In this document: piece by piece, positions 13,751 through 26,953 of the stretch | Layout: the number at the start of each line of letters is the position of its first letter | Position numbering within the stretch: position 1 is the first letter of the stretch | NCBI GenBank assembly: GCA_038496675.1 | Contig: CM076661.1 | Coordinates: 6,167,685-6,231,684, forward strand | From: Rachycentron canadum | Taxonomy: Eukaryota > Chordata > Actinopteri > Carangiformes > Rachycentridae | Length of the DNA: 64,000 nucleotides | Direction of reading: 5' to 3' | Made by a program: the position numbers and the translations under genes | The notes under the pieces: model-generated | Seen by the model: only the letters and a program-made list of their open reading frames with translations | Told to the model about the DNA's origin: nothing | Database searches by the model: none

Positions 13751-14276
13751 TTAACTGCCTGTAGGAGACCTTCTGCAGATCAACAAGTGGTGTTTTCAGG
13801 ACTTGCGGGGCAAAATAAGGATTTGAGGAGTGAAATTATGTTTTGTTGTCTAAGAAAGGGGACTAAAGGATTAAAGGATCAAGCAGGAAATCACAAATGC
13901 AATTCCACCTTTTTCTCTAAAGAACTTCATATCACCCATTGAGAGTGAAAGTCATTGGAGGGTATTTGTTCCTTCCAGGACTCCTCAACTCACTGCTTCA
14001 CTTCTGAAGCAGTGCTGGCAGGGCCAAGGCGGGGGGTTTAGCCTCGAGGCAGGGAAAGAATTGAGAGAGGGGCTTATAGCATTATTCTAGCCTGATCAAT
14101 AACGCTATTAAACACTAATGCATTCAGTGGAGGCAGACTCAATTTGATTGTGAAGCTTTATTTGAACATGGCAGGAAGCAGCAGCAGCAGAAGCACATCA
14201 AAGGGAGGCTTTGTGAGGAGAGGACCAGATTAGGGACTCTGACGCAAGGATGGACCCAGCCAAGAGGAGGCCATGA

Positions 14277-14303
14277 ATACACACACACACACGCGCGCAC
14301 ACA
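14277..14303. repeat. (AC)n/(GC)n compound microsatellite
   Basis: An AC run interrupted by CGCGCG, a purine-pyrimidine alternation that could favour Z-DNA. Confidence 0.85.
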
Positions 14304-14639
14304 TCAAGAAAAAGCACGCAAGCCAACACACTGCAAAGGCATTCAATCTAATTCCACATTTTCCGTTCACTTACATTGGCTGTCTACACGCACAGCTATG
14401 CGGAGGCATAAGTGCACACACACATTCAACAACACTCACAAACACACAACTAGTCCACATGATACAAGTCTGTTTTCATACTGGCTGCGTGAAAGTTGGG
14501 TATGGAGGAATAAATCACTGTATTAGAGGAGCGAAACATTTGTGAGATAGGCCTGTTAGCTTTCTTGCTTTGAGAGTTAGACGAGAGGCAGCGCTCTCAT
14601 GCAGGCTATGTCCTCAAACTGTTTTGTGGTCTGGAGCTG

Positions 14640-14868
14640 TAAAATGATTGAATCACCCAAATCCCGCTAATTAACACATTACATCTTGTTTGTTTAATCA
14701 ATGCAATAACTTTTGGACAAAGTCAGGCCAACTGTTTCCAGTCTTAAGATAAGCTAAGCTAACTGTCGCTTGGCTGTGGCTTCATAATTAACGGACTGCT
14801 CTCAGTCTTCTCATCTCTATGTAAAAAACATATAGAAGCAAATTTCCCAAAATGTCAAACTATCCCTT
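14640..14868. mobile_element. Truncated MITE, GGAATAG family
   Basis: Carries AATTAACACATTACATCTTG, AGTCTTAAGATAAGCTAAGC and the right terminus CCCAAAATGTCAAACTATCC. The left terminus is missing. Confidence 0.55.
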
Positions 14869-15139
14869 CATCTTTCCTTTTCTTTCACATAGCACTTCCT
14901 CTGTTTTCTAAAGTCCATATTTGATGACTGAGTATTATTCCCTGGAGAGTCACTTAAGGTCATGGCAGCCATGTGTGCCGTTTGATGAAGACCACCTTGG
15001 AATTTAGAGTCGGAAACAATCCTTTAATTCACCAAATTCAGCCTGTTCCCAGGACAATGTTTTGGTGGATTTTATAACACTTACAAACATTTATAAACAC
15101 AAGTAAGTGGCAAATGTATTAACTCATAGTATGACTTAT

Positions 15140-15230
15140 AGCAGTGGTCCTAAAACTTTTTGACTCTGAAGGAATATCAACTCTCAGCCCTTTGTTACAG
15201 GTTGCATATGTCTGTAAGATACGAGCAGAA
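15140..15230. repeat. Fragment of a CAGTGGT-CTCAAACTTTTT-type repeat
   Basis: GCAGTGGTCCTAAAACTTTTTGACTC resembles the terminus of a common vertebrate hAT-like MITE. No opposite terminus was found. Confidence 0.35.
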
Positions 15231-16170
15231 AGTGATGTTTATCTTTCACACTGTTTTATTTGAATAGTTTGCAGTGGCTTGTGGAGGAAAAACAGCCCAG
15301 TATTTCATTTAAGTATTTGATTTATGACAGAGAAACATTTGTTTTTTTTTTATTCTTTGGAGGTTTCACTGATTTTAAAGATACATCTGGCAATGTTCTA
15401 TATTTTCCTTATTGTCAACAAATCCTTAAGAGACCAACAGCAACAATGTGTCAGTCCTTCTCTCAATACTTGGCTTCCTCACCTGGCCTCTGGCCTTCAG
15501 TCTGTTCTCGTTGAAGACTTAATTCTTGAACGTGATCACAAACAGGTAGTTTAATTAATTTCCTAAACAGCTGGACACTAGTTTTTACATGCATTAATGT
15601 AATATATCAACATTTGGCTACACAGTCAACATTCGTTTTTAGTTTAGGGTTTTAGTTTTTTGTTTTTGTTTTTTTTTTTTTTGGCAATAAGAAAAATGCT
15701 GAGTATTGCCAACCTCGCTGACAAACACTGTTGTGTACTTCCCTTAACATAACAGTGGAGCTAATTTGTTGAGAAATACTGAGACATAGAAACACAGCCA
15801 GTTTTTAAAATGGGGAAATTCCACTTTTTGATTGTATTATTTTTAATAAGGGCATTGCAGCAGCATGTGGTCTGTGAAGCATCGTCTATCTTTACTCTGT
15901 AGAGTCTGCGAGGCCGCCAAAGGTTACATCTATGTATAACCAGGCTAATGTTGATGCCATTTGATTTGCATCCGTCACACCAATGAAACTGTGTGGGAGA
16001 AGGCTAAAAAAAGAAGAAAAAAAGGTCTAAGACCCACCTGACTGTGCTAAAAATACAACCCTGCTTACACCAAAAATATGAAGCAGGTTAGTGTTAATTT
16101 CCTATGATGGCGAGGACTAAAAATGAATTTTCTGCCAAAACAAAACAAAACTATACGCACTCCCACATCT

Positions 16171-16205
16171 CCCCCACCAGCCCCCTCCACCCCATCCCCA
16201 CCCCC
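16171..16205 (-). other. Potential G-quadruplex tract
   Basis: The plus strand has five C-runs of 4-5 bases (16,171-175, 181-185, 190-193, 196-199, 201-205) separated by short spacers, so the minus strand can form an intramolecular G-quadruplex. Confidence 0.6.
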
Positions 16206-18990
16206 TCCTACTTTTACAATGCCCTGCTTCCTAATAAACTTTTGTGGTGTTTGGAATCCATTAGGAGCAATATCCCACTTCTCAAAACATCCTGGCTCTT
16301 TCTGGGGGAGTGGAGCAAGGAGACAGGGAGCCGCGGGAGGGGAGGGCCTCAAATTTCCATTTCTATTGAAGACAGACTGAGGGGATTTGAGGAGGGAGAG
16401 CAGGGCCGCTGAGCATACAGTCAGATAGTTAAGAGTAGGAATGTCACTGGAGAGGATTACAGGGAGAAAACGCTGCAAACAACAAATGCTCCTTTTTTCT
16501 ACAATGACATGTTTGCCATAACTATTTATTTTTATTTTATCAAATGTTGTGAATTAGATATAATATAAAGAAACACATTTAAGACACAGATAGGACTGTA
16601 CTGTTTTACTGACTTAGCTTGTTTCATACTCAGACACTTGCATCACACTAACACCAAACTGTGAGAAGCCTTTGGAGTTAAAAACCAAAGATCAAACTAA
16701 CAGGAGCCACATGGAACAATGAAATGTTCCTGAAATAAACCAAATGAACCATGTAGGTGTTGAGGCAGTCCTTCAGTTAGTAGTCATAAATCTGTTTCAC
16801 ACCAGTTAGCCGAGGAACTTTTGTTTTTTTTAAGTGCTTAGGTTGTTGTGTTTCTCGGTAAAGGACAATGACAAGTGTCTGATTTCTTTCCTTACAGTAC
16901 AATTTGGTTACTCCGAACAAAGCAAAGATATACGTAGAGGTTCAATGCACTAAACATTGCTTTTAAGGATTGGAGAACTTTAAATAACTGCTTCCACCTT
17001 TAAATTTACAGGTATTAAGAGGTATTGTCACAGGCTGATCTCACTCATATGTATTCCCACCATATCGGTTCTAATGGGTGTTATCCAGCTCCATACAAAC
17101 CTTTAATCCAATTCAGATAGCAGGCACTCAAGTGTCGCAACAATTGTTCCCACAGTGTGAAAGTAAGCCACTATCTGAAAAACACAAGGGCTGCAAGACA
17201 AATGTGTGGCGGCGTGCCAGTGGTGGGAGGTACAGGAGTGAGGGGCCTGAGATTACAGACAAAGCAGGAGTAAACAGTGTCTTCAGATAAAAAACACTGA
17301 CGGGTACTTTTAACAATAGTTCTTTCCTGGCAGGGAGCGACAACAAAGCACCTTCCTGTATGCGCGCCCCCTTGCATGCGCCCTCATTTCCTGTGTACGC
17401 TCGGACATGTGGCTTGCTGCATACGCATCAGCACTGACCGACCCCACATACTATCAACCTCTGACCCAGACACGGCACAGTCACACACAGGGAGAGTCGA
17501 ACAAGTATTAAGAGCTTTTGTGATAATGAGCAAGTACCTCTTTATAAGTGAAAAGAAAATCGTTCGTCATTGGGTTTTGCATGACAGGCCTGGCATTCAC
17601 TGTCTATATGTAGACTCATCCATTGGTACATCTGATGAATAAAACAGTTAAAATGTACTTAAAGGGGGTATTTGTATGTTTTCCCTGCTGCCAATTATGG
17701 TTTCTTTCCAGGAGCGGGTGGTAGTGACTGTCCCTTGACAAGAGCTTCGGTCATTGTTGCGTTTACAAGATGTTATAATATGCCATCTAAATAGCACTAT
17801 GTCTTCAGGACAGACTGAAGACTACAGTGAGTCTCTATTAGAAAGTGACGAGATGGAGCTCCTCAGTATGCTGACTTCAGGAAAGACATGATAGACACAA
17901 GAGTTAACGCTGGCTTTGCTCTCCAATGCTGGAGACAGCTCTTGGTGAGTAAAGGAGTGAATTTTGCTACTGTACTTGCACCACTTTTTCAAGCCTGGTG
18001 AGTAAACAGCTCTTAATGCTAATGCTAGTAAAAAAAAACTTACAAATAAGCTCCTTTAAAGTCACAAAAGTAAAAGTACTTGTTCTGCAGAGCAATGATG
18101 GTATATTATCTCAACTGAATCATAATTATATTGTGCTGTGGATTATGTTCCCGGGCAAGATTTTTTTGAGGAAATGAAAAGCTGCATTTCTGCGAACGGT
18201 GGTTGTTCAAAAACCAGAGACTGGAATTTACAAAATAATTTTGATTAAGGTGACGGATTGTGGTTTTGTTTAAATGTTAATAAACACTTTGCAAGTCACT
18301 GTTAACACTGCATAGTAAACCAGACCACATTCTTTCCCAAACCCTTATGCAACTGCCATTGTCAAATTATAACCAATAATGTTCAATAGCGCTTCAGTAA
18401 TACTGATACATAAGATATCTATATGATCACAAACCTTTTTCCCACTCCCCACTTCAAAACAGCGCAAATATCTCAAGGGGCAAATAACCCTCTAGAGAAG
18501 AAATTACAGTTCAAACTGGTTAACTGATTCATTATGTTTGTCTTTCATAAGTTCTGGCAACACATGCGCAGCTGAGGGAAAAGCATATTTCTGGATGGCA
18601 CATCTCTACAGACACCAGAAAGCCTGTTTCCTTCTAAATCATGACTATAAATGACGTTTGTGCACTCCATGCTTTTATGATTTGAGCCGAGGAGGGGGTG
18701 AGGATCATAAAAAGAAAAGAGAAAAGGAGAACACAGGGCTTGTGGGTAATTACGGCACAGAGTGGTGGGAGAGGGAGCGTTTGGGAAAGACTCGGGGGCC
18801 AGATGTATGAGGAATGTTCTGGCTGATGCAGCGTGCACAGAGGTGGGTGGATGGATGGTGGGTGGAGGGGAGTGAAGACCAGTCGAATTACACAGCCTGC
18901 AGATCGTTAAAGAGCTGTCAAGCCTCCAGCACTCTACTGTGTATTTCACATCATCTCATCAAGCAGCTACAGTCTCACCTTTCTGCCAGA

Positions 18991-19786
18991 CAGGGAAGGA
19001 AAGAAAGTACATTTACTCGGGTACTGTACTCATGTGGAATTCTTATACTACTTTAAACTTTTGTTTTATTATGCGTTTTAGCCATGCTAGCAGCACGAGC
19101 CTATGGATGGCAATGTCCGTCAGTGAGTTCACCACTTTGGACCAGGGTTAAACAACTGCCGAATGGTTTGCCACACACATTCATGGTTCCCAGAGGATGA
19201 ATCCTAAGTATTTGGTGTTCCCCTGACTTTTCCTCTAGTCCCACCTGCAGGTTGACATTTGTAGTTTTTAGTGAAATGTGTACGACTCGATCCACCACCA
19301 TGACATGACAAATGTCTAATGTCTAGTGTGTCTGATACTTTGATTTATAACGAAAATACCTCAGTTCGTTTTATGTTGAATGATAACTAGCGAATGTTAG
19401 CATGCTTACCTGCTAAACTAATATGGGGAACACATTAAACATTACATTACACCTGCTAAACATCATGTTGGCATTGTCACTGCAACCATGCTGACCTTAT
19501 AGTGTTCAGCTCAACGCATTGTTCTGTAAAGTCCACCTTCACAAAGCAGCTAGCATGGCAGCAGACTCTATTTGACAGATGTTGCAACAGTCGACTGAGA
19601 ATTTACATTAAAAGAAACTAAGAAATCACAGCAAAATCTTAAAGATTGTGGGCTTGTGACCTCTGGTGTGGGGTCCTGTTGTTATATTTTAGTAGATTTT
19701 GCTGATAAAACATCTGTGCTTCTCTTCACATTGATGGTTTGGTGCTTTTACTGAGGTAAATAATATGAATACTTCCTCCACCACTG
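18991..19786. mobile_element. hAT-like MITE carrying a nested element
   Basis: The left end has AAGTACATTTACTCGGGTAC and the right end finishes ATACTTCCTCCACCACTG, both diagnostic of the same family as the 32.5 kb element. Its middle (19,081-19,559) is occupied by an unrelated element with its own terminal inverted repeats. The exact outer borders are uncertain because the left CAGTGGTGG is degraded. Confidence 0.55.
19081..19559. mobile_element. MITE with 11-bp perfect terminal inverted repeats
   Basis: Left terminus GCCATGCTAGC (19,081-19,091) is the exact reverse complement of the right terminus GCTAGCATGGC (19,549-19,559). The interior holds text I recognise as a very common teleost dispersed repeat (CCCAGAGGATGAATCCTAA, then a GCTAAACATCATGTT block). 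It is inserted inside the hAT-like element at 18,991-19,786. It has no coding capacity. Confidence 0.65.
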
Positions 19787-20890
19787 CAGACAGCTGCTAC
19801 ACCGCAGCCAGTCCACCGTGATCAATTTGGAGCCACAAGAAGCTTGGAATATACTCCCCCAGGCTACCCATAATGCACCTGGAGAGCTCAACCTGCGTCA
19901 CAGGCAGATAGTTTCTGAAAAAAAAAAAAAAAGAAAATATAAAACACACCCTCCATCTGCTTCTCATCATTCCCATCCATCTCCTCTTCCAACCACCCCC
20001 CCACCCCTGTCATACAGACTCCTTCTCCCTCTCTGTTTCATGCTCTGCCACACTAACTCATCCAACCCTCCAGCACCACAACCTCTGGAGCAGTGGCATG
20101 GATAAATAGGCCACAACAGCTGGGCCTGACTCCTGACCAGGACCACCCCTCCAGACCTGACCAACAACACTCCCTTTCCTTCCCCACGACCACCACCACC
20201 ACCTCTATGAGTGCACATGTTTTACAGACAGAACTGAGACAGTTTCCCCATTACTGGCTTTGTTTACATAATGATTTATTTGGGTGTGGATACGTTTTAT
20301 TCATTAAAATTCATTACCTGAGCTTTTGATAAATGAGTATGCTTAGTCAGAGCTCATAAAAGGTTTGTTTACAGTTAAAGAGTTTTAAAAAAAAAAAAAA
20401 TTCAGGGTTTTGAGTTATGACAACTCTACAAAAATCCATTTTCCATGCTCCTACTTGAGGGCCATACACAAATATACCCAAAACGTACGTAGTTCAAATA
20501 AATTCCTGATTGCGCCTTTAAGTTGAGAGTGTGTTGTTTGTACAGCTGCTGAGGGCCTCAGAGAGAAACCCAGGGAGGCCGCGGAGAATTCATACCTTCC
20601 ATTCATCACAGAGGAAAGGGATGGAGGAGGAGGGAGGGGGTAAAGAAGCAAGCGAGGAAATGAAGAGACAAGAGTATGTGTTTTTTTCTGCTCTGCTGAG
20701 TAAGGAGAGAGCTAAGCTCAGCTTTCTGACAGCTGGGCTGTGAAACCTCTGCTCCACTGATTGACTGCTCATGCGTCGTTCATGTGACCGTTAAGTTTGA
20801 GTCACCGTATATTTGCAGCTCTTTAGTTTAAAGTCATCACAGTTGTAGACTCTCAAACAGGATGTGCAGTTTTCTTCTTTGCAAGATTTA

Positions 20891-21060
20891 AAGGAATACA
20901 AAATTTCAGGAAACACTAAACTTATTTCTTCAAAGATCACGACCACCCTGTTATGAAGTACACAGTTAGCAGGGGACTGTGATTAGCTTAGCTTAGCACA
21001 ATGACTAGAAGCAGGGGGAAACAGCTAGCCTGACTCAGCCCAAAGTTTTTAAACAAATAT
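20891..21060. mobile_element. Truncated MITE, GGAATAG family (left half)
   Basis: AAGGAATACAAAATTTCAGG resembles a degraded left end. The interior AGCTTAGCTTAGCACAATGA and GGGGGAAACAGCTAGCCTGA are hallmark text of this family. No right terminus follows; an A-run begins at about 21,082. Confidence 0.55.
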
Positions 21061-21609
21061 GCAAACCAACACCTTTTGTCATTTAAAAAAAAAAAAAAAT
21101 CATAAAAATCAAAAAAACATCATATCTCATACATCTCAACATTTTGTGGTTGAGCTGAAGTTTTGTCTTTACAGAAAGGTTGCCAGGAAACCAGTGCATA
21201 GCCAGAGCCGTTTTTGTAATTGACTTCAGCTCTATGTCCATACTTCAAGGAACTGTGTGGAGCTTTCTTATAAACAAAGCTCTGCATACATTTGGTGTAA
21301 CTAACCAAACACACCGTGTGCATCCTTGAGGACTAACAAATGTTTTTGAATGCATTTCTTTATGTATTTCCATAAAACAGCTGCAAAAAAAAAAAAAAAG
21401 ACTGCATTGCTTAGATGTTTGGTTAATTGTTAGCAGTCTCTGTTTCCCCTTCGTTCTTTGGTACATCTGTATGAGGTATTGTCATCTGTGGATCTTTGGA
21501 GCAGCGTGAAGACCATGGCAAGACTCTTGATAAACTGATGGCCAAAAACTGCACAAATTATCTTGTTAATCTTTGTTTGACACTGACAAATTTGTTTCAA
21601 GCCAAAACA

Positions 21610-21770
21610 TACACATTCCCCATTGCTGTTACTATTTTTTTTCAGCTGTTAATTAAATGGTGAAAAATGCTGATTACATTTTACATTTTTGTTTAATTTC
21701 GTTGTATTTCCACATTTAAGAAGCTGAAACCAGGAAGTATTTTGTACTTTTGCTTAATAAATAACTTCCA
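21610..21770. mobile_element. Fragment of the AGAGCTGCAACTAAC MITE family
   Basis: CATTTAAGAAGCTGAAACCA followed by a TTAATAAATAACTTCCAT-type block corresponds to the interior of this family. Neither terminus is preserved. Confidence 0.4.
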
Positions 21771-24700
21771 TAATTAAAATATTTTCATTTTCAAATCACT
21801 ACCAACTAAAGCTTATGTATTAAAGAAAATGCTCTCAGCTTGTCTTGACAGGTTGCACCAGAAATAACAGGGCACAGACACTTGTGAGGCCTGAGAAACG
21901 TCTGCTTATGGTGTCATGCTAATGTGAAGACGTGAGTCACCGGGGTCCTCAGACCCGGCAGTCTTCTGTACAGTCTCTTCTTACAGCGGTTATTATCACA
22001 AAATAGTCATCATGTTATATTCTGTTGAAAGCAGAACCAGCAGAAAGCAGAAAGGATATCCAAGGTTGCAAAAGTATATTAGGCTTATATAAGTATATAA
22101 GTATAATAATCTAAAAAGTCACACAAGGTGGCGATGACTTAATCATAATTGTGTTCCTGTTTCATCTCAACTGAGTGTATCTTTACTGTCAACATGATTC
22201 AAACTGAGATGCGTCTCCTCTCTGCTCCCACTTCCCCAGTCATGTCCGAGGCCACACCAGAGCCTTGCTTCATCCTGTTGTTACTCATTCCAGTTGCACC
22301 AGTGCTGCTACACAACTGTCCCATCAGCACTTCTCACTTCCTCAAAAACCTTTGTGGCCATAAACATGGCTGGATGGCTGACTTCAGATCAGGAAGAACA
22401 CACAGTGCGGTCAAGGAATAATCCCAACCACGTGAACCACGCTGTGCCTAGAACAGCTGTGAGCCCTGCTGATTCAACAGAATACTAGCACTGTGGAGGG
22501 AATTTTTTACCATTCAACCATGTTTGAGTAATATTTTTGACATAATCACATTTGCTATCATACTAGTGCCTGTCAGAGCCGAGCTGAGGCCAGGGTAAGG
22601 AACTGAGAGAGAAAAAACAAGGAAAGGGCGGGAAATAGAACCACACGAAGGGCTTGTTTTGAGAGCCTCAATCGTTTATTACCCTCGATTTTCAGGAGCT
22701 GAAATTTCAGCCTCACTGTGAGGAGAAACTCGAAACTCCGGTCCAGCTGTCCACAGCCTGCCAGAGTTGAGAAAATCTCCTCCGCACACGCTCTCCCAGA
22801 CCTACTCTCCCACCCTTCTCCTACCGTCTCATCTCTCCCAGCCAGGTAATCAATGGGAAACGCACACCCAAACACAACACGGCTGTGAGAGGGATCAGAC
22901 TGAGCTGTTGCGACATGTAGGCCCTACAAACAAATCTGTCACTTGGCTGGGTGACCATGTTCCCAGTTGTATGTTTTGTGTTCCTTTGCTTGTTCGCACT
23001 CTAAAGCTAGAAAACACAGATAAGAGCTCAAACAACTCAAACATCTCTTTCGTTTCGGCCTCTCAACTCGTAACTTAAGGTGCAGCCATTGACACAGGTT
23101 CTAGCTTTGCTTTCACTGCTCCCTCCACTTTGGGGACAAGTTCCTGTGCGTACAGTCCAGCACTGCTCAGGAGGAGGTACTAAATCCAGGTTACAGCTAC
23201 TTTCAGGGGAAACAAATGTCACAGATAATGTGCAGCATAGCAAATATAGTACTGAATATAATTAGAACACAGGACATGTGTTCAGAAGAAGCTCCTCTTG
23301 TTTTGCAGCTGTCCATGTAACCTATAGATTGAGTACATTGTGTTGGGTTGGCATTATTATTGTGTCCAGAAATTAAGGTATTTTTTCCACTAAGTAGTTG
23401 GGCACTACATCAATAAATCTTATTCTCACTTTGTCTATGAGACTCTTCAATTAATTTAACCCTATGGAATTACATTCCTGAACAAAGTCCAGTAGATTTG
23501 GATTAGTCTGAAACCTTTGACTGGTGCATTGTTACTTCTGGGTGTTTATACATCGATTCTCATCCGCTATCTTTGCTAGTGATGCCTAGAGGCACGTTAC
23601 TACATCAGACACTCCTGTTGGCTCCAGTGGGCGAAGTCACAACCCATCAGTTCATTCAGAGGGCTGGCCTGTCGGTTTCTAAGTTAATGGGATCAATCCT
23701 GCATTTTTCTAATCTCAGAAGGAGAAGTTGATCTGAGTTTATTGTAGTGACACAATAAATACAGAGAGACATGGACAATACGGGAGAATTAGAGGCTTTG
23801 GAGCTGATTTTTCAGGGCAAAGGGAAAAAAAACACCCATGATTACTTCTTAAAGAATGAACATAACTCATGATCAGATAAAGATGGAAACTTCAAATCAC
23901 CTCTAGAACAACCCAAACACGTGTGTGACTTTCTGTGTTAAGGTTTTCTTTTGTTATTATGGTTTACAGTGTTTTTATCTATAAAATAAGGAAACTTCCA
24001 TGGTCGTTTTTTGTTTTATGAGCTATCATCCCCTATTATAATGAACAGAAATCTTTATTGAGTGACATATATAATTAGCTGAGGTTGTGATGATTCTGAA
24101 TATGTGGAGCGCTTGGTGAAATTAAAAAACTTTAAATGGAAAAACACAAAGGCTTGTAAAAACCTTAGTGTGTGTCTAAAAGGGTCAATGATGCTGCCAT
24201 TTCAAATGAGAACAGAAGATCTAAAATAATGTCACTTTTTCATCATCTCTCCCACAACTCAACCCCAACAGCCTATTGGGCAGCAAATTTGTCCTATTTG
24301 CCTTACAGCATCGCCTATATCTGAATCACTCTGGTTTGCAATACACAGTGGACAACAAGACAGAACCAGCAAGTTTTCATATTATTAGAAGCTCCAGGTC
24401 ACGGGTCATTTAGTGGGACAGAGCTATGGCTGAGCACTCGGAAACTGTTGAACAGGAAATCATGATGTGCTGGCCCAGAGACTCTCTTTTCTTCTCTGTA
24501 TCTTCCACAAAGGGAAGGAAGGCCACTCAGACTGCACAGTGACTCATTATCGAAGTCTCTGTCACACACAGGGAATTAGTATAACCTTGGGCACTGGACA
24601 ATGAGGAGTTGTCTAAACTGCCGCTCTTATCAGTCTCCTGTGGCAGCCAGTCTGTATCTGGGACACTTATCAACAGGCCTTCTCAAGCAAAACTCTCCCA

Positions 24701-26459
24701 CAGCCTCCCACAACTCCCCTCAGCTCAGACACAAGAAAAGATGTTACCAAGGCAACTTGGTGTCAGAGAAAATACTTGGCTTTGCTCAAATCCTTACTTT
24801 TTGTAACTCTGTTTAACTTACACTTTCCACATTAGACAAAGAATCTTTTAACCTAAAAACTTACTTAAATCTACACCTGTATGCAATTTAGGCATGATTT
24901 TTTTTTTTCATACATACAGATGGTGTTTTGGTCTCACTGAGAACAGCCTGTACTTTCCTTTAAACTAAACATTACAGACGTGCAGGACACATGTGCAACG
25001 TGTTGAGTTTAAACCCACGTTTACTGATTTTTTGGCCACTTAGGGGAAGGAAAGCAAGTTGTGAAATCAACACTGACACATTAGCTTAAAAAGCTGCATA
25101 TCTAGACATCCAGGAAACAGGAAGTAACATTGTCCTGTCAGGTTTGTGTCCATCTGATGAATTTAACTGCAATATTTATTCTCCTTTTTGTCTGTTTATG
25201 CATCTGCAGCCTAGTGCTGGTCAGGTAGTGAGCAGTGGGTTTATCAACAAAAGGAGCAAGACTGAATGAAAATCGCCAAAGTTTCAGGTTGTAAAAATAA
25301 CAAAACAATGAGCTAAAAGACACTAAAATGCTCTGTAAAAGTGTGAGTAACAGCAGACTTGGGTGGGTGGTGATTAAGCACATGTGTCAAGGTTTTAACC
25401 TCTCAATATAATGTAGTCCAGCACAACAACACCTTTAACTGCCTCATTCGACCACCTGATAAAGTAGCCATTAAACATAACAAATTACTGTGATTGTTGT
25501 TCTAACCTCAAAAACACAATCACATTAACATCAAAACTATGGTATTTAAATAGACTCTAATCTCATCTGCATTTGTTTCATTTTAATCAGTAGCATTGAC
25601 TTCTAATGCCTCCTGTAAAAGTGCTAACCTGCTGCTTATTTTATGTAGTGTAAAATATGTCACTGTTGAGTGTGTTGTTCGGCTCTAGAGGGCGAGCTGC
25701 TTGGATTTTGTTGTTCTAGAAGTCTGTTACATTGGCAGCGCGTGATCAACAAGTGCCAGAGCAGAGTGAGAGGGTACGGGAGGAGAAGGAACATGGGCTC
25801 ATGGGCCAGCAGATGTTTCAGCTTTGGGGTTTTGGCTAGAAAAGGGCAATTAAGAGCTGCTCTTAATGAGGCTGGCAGCCACCCCATAAACTGTCTGGTT
25901 CAGTGAAAGAGTTGCTCATTAGACTGAGCTGCCCAGAAAAACGCCCACCTACCCCCACTCCTACCATTGCCTCCATCCCAAACTGGAACAGGAAGTGATG
26001 GATCAGACATTTGAAAAATTGTATGCTAGCGTCAGACAAAGCTACTTTATGTTACATCTGGGCTTGCTGACAGTGGGTTTCGAACATGCTTGAATGTGTT
26101 TCCTTGTGCGTAGACATGTTTGTTGTGCACCAGGCTGAGTGTGGTAATGATGCACATTTTCCATGAGGTAGTTAGCTGTTTACCTCCAGCATTAAAGCCC
26201 AGAGCAGCCAAGTGAACATTACTGATGAGAATGGCAACATTAAAATACCAAACGACAAAAATAGACCCTGCTATGATCCGCAGATCCTGTTTTCCCACCC
26301 TCAATTTCTGTGCATCATAAATTTTTAATTTAACTTACAAAGAACAAGAAACAGAGCAGAGCTGGCTTAAAGCACAGCCGCTGGTTATAGCAGTCAGACA
26401 CAAACACATTCAAACGATCTCTGCTTACTCCCACGCTCCCATAGCAAGTGCAGGGTCTC
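21771..26459. other. No gene identified; possible regulatory block near 25.7 kb
   Basis: The stretch 25,680-25,930 is less AT-rich, unique-looking and free of repeats, so it could be a conserved non-coding element. It carries no credible exon. Confidence 0.4.
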
Positions 26460-26953
26460 CAGTGATGGGAGGACATTTACTGAAGTACCATAGAAATTTG
26501 ACTTGAATATTTTCCTTTCACCAGCTTTCACCTTTATATACACAAACCATATGAAGATCTTTCAAAATATGACATACTGTTACACATTAAATTACCCAAC
26601 AGTGTATAAAATTAGAGTAACAATTGTCTAATATATCCGTTAGTCAATCAACAGAAGATGGCTGACTAATCTTGTGTAGTGTTATCCCCATATTTAAATG
26701 AACCCTCCTCTCTCTGCTGGCTGGCATTTCACTCCACAGTTAAGGGTGGCCATTTAGATCAGGTAACCAATCAATTAATGTATAAACTGAATAATCACCA
26801 CATTAATCCACAATGTACACTTTCCTACTTATACTTATGTACTTTTATTTAAGGGTATTCACACCAGTGCTTTTACTTTTAAAAGATCATTTCTATAGTG
26901 TGGTATTAGTACTTTAACCTTAGTAAAGGAGCAGGATCGTTCCTCCATCACTG
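26460..26953. mobile_element. hAT-like MITE, same family as the 32.5 kb element
   Basis: Begins CAGTGATGGGAGGACATTTA and ends TTCCTCCATCACTG, inverted copies of one another. The interior near the right end carries the family block with TGTGGTATTAGTACTTTAAC. Flanking octamers AGGGTCTC (left) and AGGGATTC (right) match at 6 of 8 positions, consistent with an eroded 8-bp target duplication. It is 494 bp with no ORF. Confidence 0.65.

Larger units (their letters stand above)
13751..18990. other. No gene identified; possible regulatory blocks
   Basis: Contains the truncated MITE at 14.6 kb, the G-quadruplex tract at 16.2 kb, and GC-richer single-copy blocks at about 16,240-16,410 and 18,560-18,830 that are candidates for conserved non-coding elements. 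No exons are supported. Confidence 0.45.

Noticed and set aside
16065..16478. Overlapping ORFs of 85-137 codons on both strands
   Set aside because: All run through the C-rich tract; simultaneous openness on both strands indicates composition, not coding.
18545..18949. 134-codon minus-strand open stretch
   Set aside because: No recognised family and no splice or start support; the block is more likely a non-coding single-copy element.
26075..26090. GGTTTCGAAC resembling a tRNA T-loop
   Set aside because: No matching acceptor stem, D-arm or anticodon arm within 80 bases.
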